14,949 nucleotides of DNA. Origin: Candidatus Portnoyibacteriota bacterium. Lineage in GTDB: Bacteria > Patescibacteriota > Minisyncoccia > RBG-13-40-8-A > JAUWHN01. The position numbers were made by a program, and so were the translations under genes. Below the pieces are notes generated by a model. That model ran no database searches and was not told where the DNA came from. It worked only from the letters and a program-made list of their open reading frames with translations. The stretch covers positions 1 through 14,949 of the forward strand of contig JAUWHN010000032.1 of NCBI GenBank assembly GCA_030605865.1. Reading direction: 5' to 3'. This document shows positions 11,551-14,949 of this stretch, in pieces (position 1 is the first letter of the stretch; each line of letters starts with the position of its first letter).

Positions 11551-11958
11551 ATGTTGCAACCTAAAAAAGTAAAACATCGAAAGTGGCAGAAAGGCCGCTC
11601 AAAAGCTAAAGTGACAAAAGGTGGAGCAGAATTAAGCTTTGGCAGTTTTGGTTTAAAAGCAGAACAGAGTGTCTGGTTGACTGCCCGCCAAATCGAAGCT
11701 GCTCGTCGAGCAATTACCAGGCATGTTCAAAGAGGGGGAAAAATCTGGATAAGAGTTTTTCCGGATAAACCCAGAACCAGCAAAGGAGTTGAAGTGCCAA
11801 TGGGCGGAGGCAAGGGAAGTGTTGACCATTATGTAGCTCCCATAAAACCCGGAAGGATAATTTTTGAGATGGATGGAATTCCCGAAGAAATAGCTAAAGA
11901 AGCAATGAGATTAGCGGGACATAAATTACCAATAAAAACGAGGTTTGTTAAACGGTAA
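11551..11958 (+). CDS. rplP: 50S ribosomal protein L16
   Basis: L16 is a late-assembly protein near the A-site tRNA elbow. The 135-aa sequence starts MLQPKKVKHRKWQKGRSK and includes SFGSFGLKAEQSVWLTARQIEAARRAI (29-55; SFGSFGLK and LTARQIEAARRAI are the key parts), GKIWIRVFPDKP (63-74) and VDHYVAPIKPGRIIFEMDG (91-109). At the place of E. coli Arg81, the hydroxylated arginine, this protein has Pro83 (VEVPMGGGKGS). The ATG at 11551 gives the normal N-terminus; an in-frame GTG at 11533 lies inside S3. L29 begins 2 nt after the stop. Confidence 0.96.
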   Translation: MLQPKKVKHRKWQKGRSKAKVTKGGAELSFGSFGLKAEQSVWLTARQIEAARRAITRHVQRGGKIWIRVFPDKPRTSKGVEVPMGGGKGSVDHYVAPIKPGRIIFEMDGIPEEIAKEAMRLAGHKLPIKTRFVKR

Positions 11959-11960
11959 AC

Positions 11961-12206
11961 ATGAAAATTAGGGAACTTCGCAGAAAACCTATTAAGGAAC
12001 TTCAAGAAACTCTTATTAATTTAAGAGATAAATTGCGCGAGCTAAGATTTAATTTAGCTGGAGGAAAAGTAAAAAATATTAAAGAGATTAGACAGACAAA
12101 AAGAGATATTGCGAGAATATTAACATTATTAAAAGAACATGGCCAACAAAAACAAAAGCCAAAAAAAGACCAGTCTACGGCTGGTCGGCCGCAGGCCGAC
12201 AAATAA
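11961..12206 (+). CDS. rpmC: 50S ribosomal protein L29 with an element-encoded tail
   Basis: L29 lies beside L23 at the tunnel exit. The two-helix core is residues 1-60, with LRDKLRELRFNLAGGKVKNI (21-40) the diagnostic turn. The usual length is about 60-70 aa; this one has 81. After a Gln/Lys linker (61-70) the tail QSTAGRPQADK is encoded by a double-hairpin palindrome just before the stop. The last 68 nt overlap the N-terminal part of S17 in another frame, an unusually long overlap for this gene pair. The palindrome lies inside the overlap. Confidence 0.93.
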   Translation: MKIRELRRKPIKELQETLINLRDKLRELRFNLAGGKVKNIKEIRQTKRDIARILTLLKEHGQQKQKPKKDQSTAGRPQADK

Positions 12207-12423
12207 ACGCATACTAAAGGGAATTGTTGTTTCCGATAAAATGGATAAAACCATTGTTGTTTTAGTAGAACGCTTAAAACAACATCCTCGCTACAAAAAG
12301 CGCTATAAAGTTCGCAAAAAATATAAGGCCCATGATCCAAAGAATCAGCACAAGATAGGCGACAAAGTAATGATTCAAGAAAATAAACCGATTTCAAGGG
12401 ATAAACGATGGGTGGTACTATGA
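12139..12423 (+). CDS. rpsQ: 30S ribosomal protein S17 with an N-terminal extension
   Basis: S17 is a primary 16S rRNA-binding OB-fold protein. The core begins about residue 24 (RILKGIVVSDKMDKTIVVLV) and includes HPRYKKRYKVRKKYKAHDP and GDKVMIQENKPISRDKRW, typical of the family. The 94-aa frame adds about 20 residues before the core. No ATG, GTG or TTG lies closer to the core in this frame, so the ATG at 12139, inside L29, is the best start. Residues 12-21 (SLRLVGRRPT) are then encoded by the same palindrome that encodes the L29 tail, in a different frame. A non-canonical start nearer the core cannot be excluded. The stop overlaps the L14 start as ATGA. Confidence 0.9.
   Translation: MANKNKSQKKTSLRLVGRRPTNKRILKGIVVSDKMDKTIVVLVERLKQHPRYKKRYKVRKKYKAHDPKNQHKIGDKVMIQENKPISRDKRWVVL
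12171..12200. repeat. double-hairpin element, copy C, in the L29/S17 overlap
   Basis: CAGTC-TAC-GGCTG (12171-12183, one T-G wobble), one G, then TCGGCC-GCA-GGCCGA (12185-12199); the 1-nt spacer G12184 can pair with C12200 to give a 7-bp second stem. It starts at the first base of L29 codon 71, the same phase as in L22. Confidence 0.8.
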
Positions 12424-12785
12424 TTCAAGCTGGCTCAAATCTAAAAATCGCTGACAATACCGGAGCAAAATCTATCCGGGTTATTAAGGTATTGGGCGGG
12501 TCTCGAAGAAGATATGCCAGGATCGGTGATATTGTTACTGCTTCAGTAAAAGTAGCTGAACCAAGAAAACTAGTTAAAAAGAAAGACATAGTTAAAGCAG
12601 TAATTGTTAGGCAGAAAAAATCCATCAGACGGCCCGATGGTTCTTATATTCGTTTTGATGAAAATGCAGCTGTGATTTTAGATGGATACAATCCTAAGGG
12701 AGGGCGAATTTTTGGGCCAATTCCCAGAGAGTTAAAGGATAAAGGGTTTGGAAAAATAGTTTCATTAGCGCCAGAGGTATTATGA
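12420..12785 (+). CDS. rplN: 50S ribosomal protein L14
   Basis: L14 lies at the subunit interface and binds the silencing factor RsfS in other bacteria. The 121-aa protein shows SNLKIADNTGAKSIRVIKVL (6-25) near the start, then GGSRRRYARIGDIV (26-39), the basic RQKKSIRRPDGSYIRFDENAAV region and the GPIPRELK element near the C-terminus. The ATG at 12420 gives the normal MIQ start and shares ATGA with the S17 stop. The end overlaps L24 in the same ATGA manner, suggesting translational coupling. Confidence 0.97.
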   Translation: MIQAGSNLKIADNTGAKSIRVIKVLGGSRRRYARIGDIVTASVKVAEPRKLVKKKDIVKAVIVRQKKSIRRPDGSYIRFDENAAVILDGYNPKGGRIFGPIPRELKDKGFGKIVSLAPEVL

Positions 12786-13087
12786 AAATAAAAAATGGTG
12801 ATACAGTTTTAATAATTTCCGGCAAGGACAAAGGCAAGAAAGCAAAGGTAATCAAAGTTCTCCTTGAAAAGAATAGGATTGTTGTTGAAGGAGCTAATCT
12901 TAGAAAAAAACACACCAGACCCAAGAAACAAGGAGAAAAAGGACAAATAGTAGAAATAGCTGCCCCCTTTGATGTTTCCAATGTAAAGTTAATTTGCCCA
13001 AAATGTAAAAAGGCCACCCGAATAGGATATAGGGTGACGGAAGGAGGTAAATTTAGAATCTGCAAAAAATGTAATCAAGAAATATAG
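12782..13087 (+). CDS. rplX: 50S ribosomal protein L24, zinc-ribbon form
   Basis: L24 starts 50S assembly by binding the 5' end of 23S rRNA. This 101-aa protein has the KOW motif near the N-terminus (MKIKNGDTVLIISGKDKGKK). The C-terminal part has two CxxC pairs, Cys72/Cys75 (CPKC) and Cys94/Cys97 (CKKC), likely a zinc ribbon. It overlaps the L14 stop by ATGA. The upstream GAGG, 5 nt before the ATG, is a weak Shine-Dalgarno. L5 starts 2 nt after the stop. Confidence 0.96.
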   Translation: MKIKNGDTVLIISGKDKGKKAKVIKVLLEKNRIVVEGANLRKKHTRPKKQGEKGQIVEIAAPFDVSNVKLICPKCKKATRIGYRVTEGGKFRICKKCNQEI

Positions 13088-13089
13088 TT

Positions 13090-13626
13090 ATGATATTAGA
13101 AAAATACAAAAAAGAAGTTATCCTGGCAATGAAAGAAAAATTTGGTTATCAGAACGACCTTGCTGTTCCTAAGATTATAAAAGTCGTAGTTAATACTGGT
13201 ATTGGCAAAGCTTTAAAAAATGAAAAAATGCAGGAAACAATTTCTAAAGACCTGGCTATGATTACTGGACAGAAACCGGTTCCGTGCTTAGCAAGAGGGG
13301 CTATCTCGGGATTTAAAATCAGAGAAGGAATGGTGGTGGGACTGAAAACAACCTTGCGAGGAAAAAAAATGTATGAATTTCTGGATAGATTAGTGGGAGC
13401 AACTATTCCCAGAATTCGGGACTTTAGGGGTCTTTTGGAAAAATCGATTGACAAAGAAGGAAATTTGACTATTGGAATAAAAGAACATATCATTTTCTCG
13501 GAAATTGCCCACGAAGACGTAAGGCTTATTTTTGGATTAGAGATAACAGTAGTAACTAATGCCAAAGATAGAAACGAAGCCGTGGAACTATTCAGGCTGT
13601 TGGGGTTCCCCATTAAAGTAGAATAA
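13090..13626 (+). CDS. rplE: 50S ribosomal protein L5
   Basis: L5 binds 5S rRNA and contacts the P-site tRNA. The 178-aa length is normal. Conserved parts are VNTGIGKALKN (34-44), ITGQKPVPCLARGAISGFKI (58-77), LRGKKMYEFLDRL, PRIRDFRGL and a C-terminal ITVVTNAKDRNEAVELFRLL (quoted to 20 residues). The gene sits between L24 and S14 in standard spc order. There is no Shine-Dalgarno. Confidence 0.97.
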   Translation: MILEKYKKEVILAMKEKFGYQNDLAVPKIIKVVVNTGIGKALKNEKMQETISKDLAMITGQKPVPCLARGAISGFKIREGMVVGLKTTLRGKKMYEFLDRLVGATIPRIRDFRGLLEKSIDKEGNLTIGIKEHIIFSEIAHEDVRLIFGLEITVVTNAKDRNEAVELFRLLGFPIKVE

Positions 13627-13628
13627 GT

Positions 13629-13814
13629 ATGGCTAGAAAAGCATTAATAGTAAAATCTAAGAAAAAACCAAAATTTTCAACCCGAATTATTCGGCGCTGT
13701 TTCCGCTGTGGCCGCGTACGAGGCTATATGCGCGATTTTGATTTATGTCGAATTTGCTTTAGAGAATTAGCTAATAAAGGAGAAATACCAGGAGTCAAAA
13801 AATCATCATGGTAG
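13629..13814 (+). CDS. rpsZ: 30S ribosomal protein S14 type Z (zinc form)
   Basis: This 61-aa short S14 belongs to the zinc-binding C+ class, with Cys24/Cys27 and Cys40/Cys43 (CFRCG and CRICF). It ends in the usual IPGVKKSSW. It is a 30S head protein. It starts 2 nt after L5, and its last 7 nt overlap the start of S8, so the two are probably translationally coupled. Confidence 0.97.
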   Translation: MARKALIVKSKKKPKFSTRIIRRCFRCGRVRGYMRDFDLCRICFRELANKGEIPGVKKSSW

Positions 13815-14206
13815 ATCCAATAAGTGACATGTTAACTCGAATAAGAAATGCCCAGGCAGTAGGACATTCTACTATTGATTTTCCCTTTTCTAAAATTAAA
13901 TTTTCCTTAGCGGAAATTTTAGCTGAGGAAGGCCTTATAAAAAAAATCTCGAAAAAAGGGCGGGGAATAAAAAGAAAAATAGAAATAGAATTATTATATG
14001 AAGATAAGAAAAATACTATTCCCAAAATTAACCAGCTTAAAAGAATTAGTAAACCCGGCAAAAGAGAATATATAAAAGCAAAAGATATTCATCCTGTTCT
14101 GGCAGGCAGAGGAATAAATATTATTTCTACCCCAAAAGGTTTAATGACGGGTAAAGAGGCAAAAAAGAAGGAGTTGGGGGGAGAAATTCTTTGCGAAATT
14201 TGGTAA
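13808..14206 (+). CDS. rpsH: 30S ribosomal protein S8
   Basis: S8 is a primary 16S rRNA-binding protein and, in E. coli, the feedback repressor of the spc operon. The 132-aa length is normal. It starts MVDPISDMLTRIRNAQ and ends LGGEILCEIW. The rRNA-contact motif, usually STS[KR]G, is STPKG (107-111) here, with Pro in place of the second Ser. The ATG at 13808 overlaps the S14 stop by 7 nt. L6 follows after 1 nt. Confidence 0.96.
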   Translation: MVDPISDMLTRIRNAQAVGHSTIDFPFSKIKFSLAEILAEEGLIKKISKKGRGIKRKIEIELLYEDKKNTIPKINQLKRISKPGKREYIKAKDIHPVLAGRGINIISTPKGLMTGKEAKKKELGGEILCEIW

Positions 14207-14207
14207 T

Positions 14208-14750
14208 ATGTCTCGTATCGGAAAACAACCAATTCAAATTCCAGAAGGAGTCGAAGTTAAAATCGATGATGATTTGGTGATTATTAAAGGTCCCAAAGGT
14301 GAACTAAAAAATCAGGTTCGTTTGGAAATTAAAGTTGAGATAAAAGATAAAGAGATTATACTAAAACCAGTAAAATTTTACAAAGGAACCCAAGCGCTCT
14401 GGGGAACTTACCGTTCAAATATTTTTAACATGATTGAAGGAGTGACCAAGGGCTTTGAAAAAAAATTAGAAATAGAAGGAGTTGGTTATCGGGCTAATTT
14501 AGAAGGCAGAAATCTCGTTTTGAATTTAGGATATTCTCATCCAATAGAAATAAAAGCTTCAAAGGAAATTGAATTTAAGGTAGAGAAAAATGTTATTACT
14601 GTTTTTGGAATAGATAAACAATTAGTGGGCCAGGTTGCCGCTGAAATTCGTTCAAAACGAAAACCCGAACCATATAAGGGTAAGGGAATAAGGTATCAAG
14701 GAGAAATCGTTAGGAGAAAGGCAGGGAAGAAAGCTGTGGGAACAGAATAA
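14208..14750 (+). CDS. rplF: 50S ribosomal protein L6
   Basis: L6 lies near the sarcin-ricin loop and the GTPase centre. The 180-aa protein has the duplicated L6 fold. It starts MSRIGKQPIQIPEGVEVKI and carries GPKGEL (30-35), the second-domain start KKLEIEGVGYRA and the family signature KPEPYKGKGIRYQGE near the C-terminus. It begins 1 nt after S8 without a Shine-Dalgarno. The 23-nt gap to L18 is mostly the CAAGTCAGACTTG palindrome. Confidence 0.97.
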   Translation: MSRIGKQPIQIPEGVEVKIDDDLVIIKGPKGELKNQVRLEIKVEIKDKEIILKPVKFYKGTQALWGTYRSNIFNMIEGVTKGFEKKLEIEGVGYRANLEGRNLVLNLGYSHPIEIKASKEIEFKVEKNVITVFGIDKQLVGQVAAEIRSKRKPEPYKGKGIRYQGEIVRRKAGKKAVGTE

Positions 14751-14751
14751 A

Positions 14752-14766
14752 ACAAGTCAGACTTGT
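14752..14766. repeat. CAAGTCAGACTTG palindrome, copy 3
   Basis: ACAAGTCAGACTTGT is a 7-bp inverted repeat around a central A and fills most of the gap between L6 and L18, ending 7 nt before the L18 start. Fourteen of its bases are identical to 562-575. Confidence 0.6.
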
Positions 14767-14773
14767 TAAAATT

Positions 14774-14949
14774 ATGAAAAAAACCAAACAAGAAAAACGT
14801 TATAGACGACACCGACGCGTTAGAGCAAAAATAAAAGGAACCGCCAAAGTACCGCGACTTTGTGTTTTTCGTTCCAATAAACATATCTATACTCAATTGA
14901 TTGATGATGAAAAAGGAAAGACCTTAATTTCGGCCAGTGACCTTGATAT
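14774..14949 (+). CDS. rplR: 50S ribosomal protein L18 (N-terminal part)
   Basis: L18 brings 5S rRNA into the large subunit together with L5. Fifty-eight codons are visible before the window ends. The basic N-terminus (MKKTKQEKRYRRHRRVRAKI) leads into the diagnostic PRLCVFRSNKHIYTQLIDD (27-45). The usual motif is RLSVFRSNKHIY; the Ser is Cys here. It follows L6, as in other spc operons, and the rest of the gene is outside the window. Confidence 0.95.
   Translation, partial: MKKTKQEKRYRRHRRVRAKIKGTAKVPRLCVFRSNKHIYTQLIDDEKGKTLISASDLD

Overview
The window is the core ribosomal-protein locus of a low-GC bacterium. It holds most of the str cluster (S12, S7, EF-G, EF-Tu), then S10 and an S10/spc cluster running to L18, where the window ends. 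Gene content, very tight packing, near absence of Shine-Dalgarno motifs and Lys/Pro-rich r-protein tails full of small palindromes suggest a Patescibacteria (Candidate Phyla Radiation) genome, perhaps a parcubacterium. This placement is inference; no 16S rRNA is present.

Layout. 1-153: start of a minus-strand membrane protein that leaves the window. 180-315: a tRNA-like 3' fragment interrupted by a palindrome, then a tRNA-Pro(GGG) on the minus strand. 335-529 (minus): L28. 588-1196: M50 (site-2) membrane protease. 1238-6054: S12, S7, EF-G, EF-Tu, S10. 6156-9057: L3, L4, L23, L2, S19. 9073-10151: an interruption made of a 136-aa protein of unknown function on the plus strand and a five-helix membrane protein on the minus strand, with promoters and terminators between and around them. 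10316-14949: L22, S3, L16, L29, S17, L14, L24, L5, S14, S8, L6, and the start of L18.

The most unusual structure is a set of short palindromic elements. One family has a constant plan: a 13-nt hairpin (5-bp stem, 3-nt loop), 1 nt, then a 15-nt hairpin (6-bp stem, 3-nt loop), 29 bp in all. It occurs in a degenerate tRNA fragment (198-226), in the tail of L22 (10757-10785) and in the L29/S17 overlap (12171-12199). The L22 and L29 copies are translated in the same phase, and the L29 copy is also read in a second frame as the N-terminus of S17. Other palindromes are translated in the S12 tail and the L23 N-terminal extension, or lie in intergenic DNA. A separate 13-bp palindrome, CAAGTCAGACTTG, marks three gene boundaries.

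The S19/L22 interruption is well supplied with control signals: a consensus extended -10 promoter and a bidirectional terminator that together predict a minus-strand RNA of about 100 nt overlapping the 3' end of the unknown gene; a strong terminator after the membrane gene; and two divergent promoters whose -35 boxes lie in a 14-bp inverted repeat. The membrane gene is the only one in the window with a full AGGAGG ribosome-binding site.
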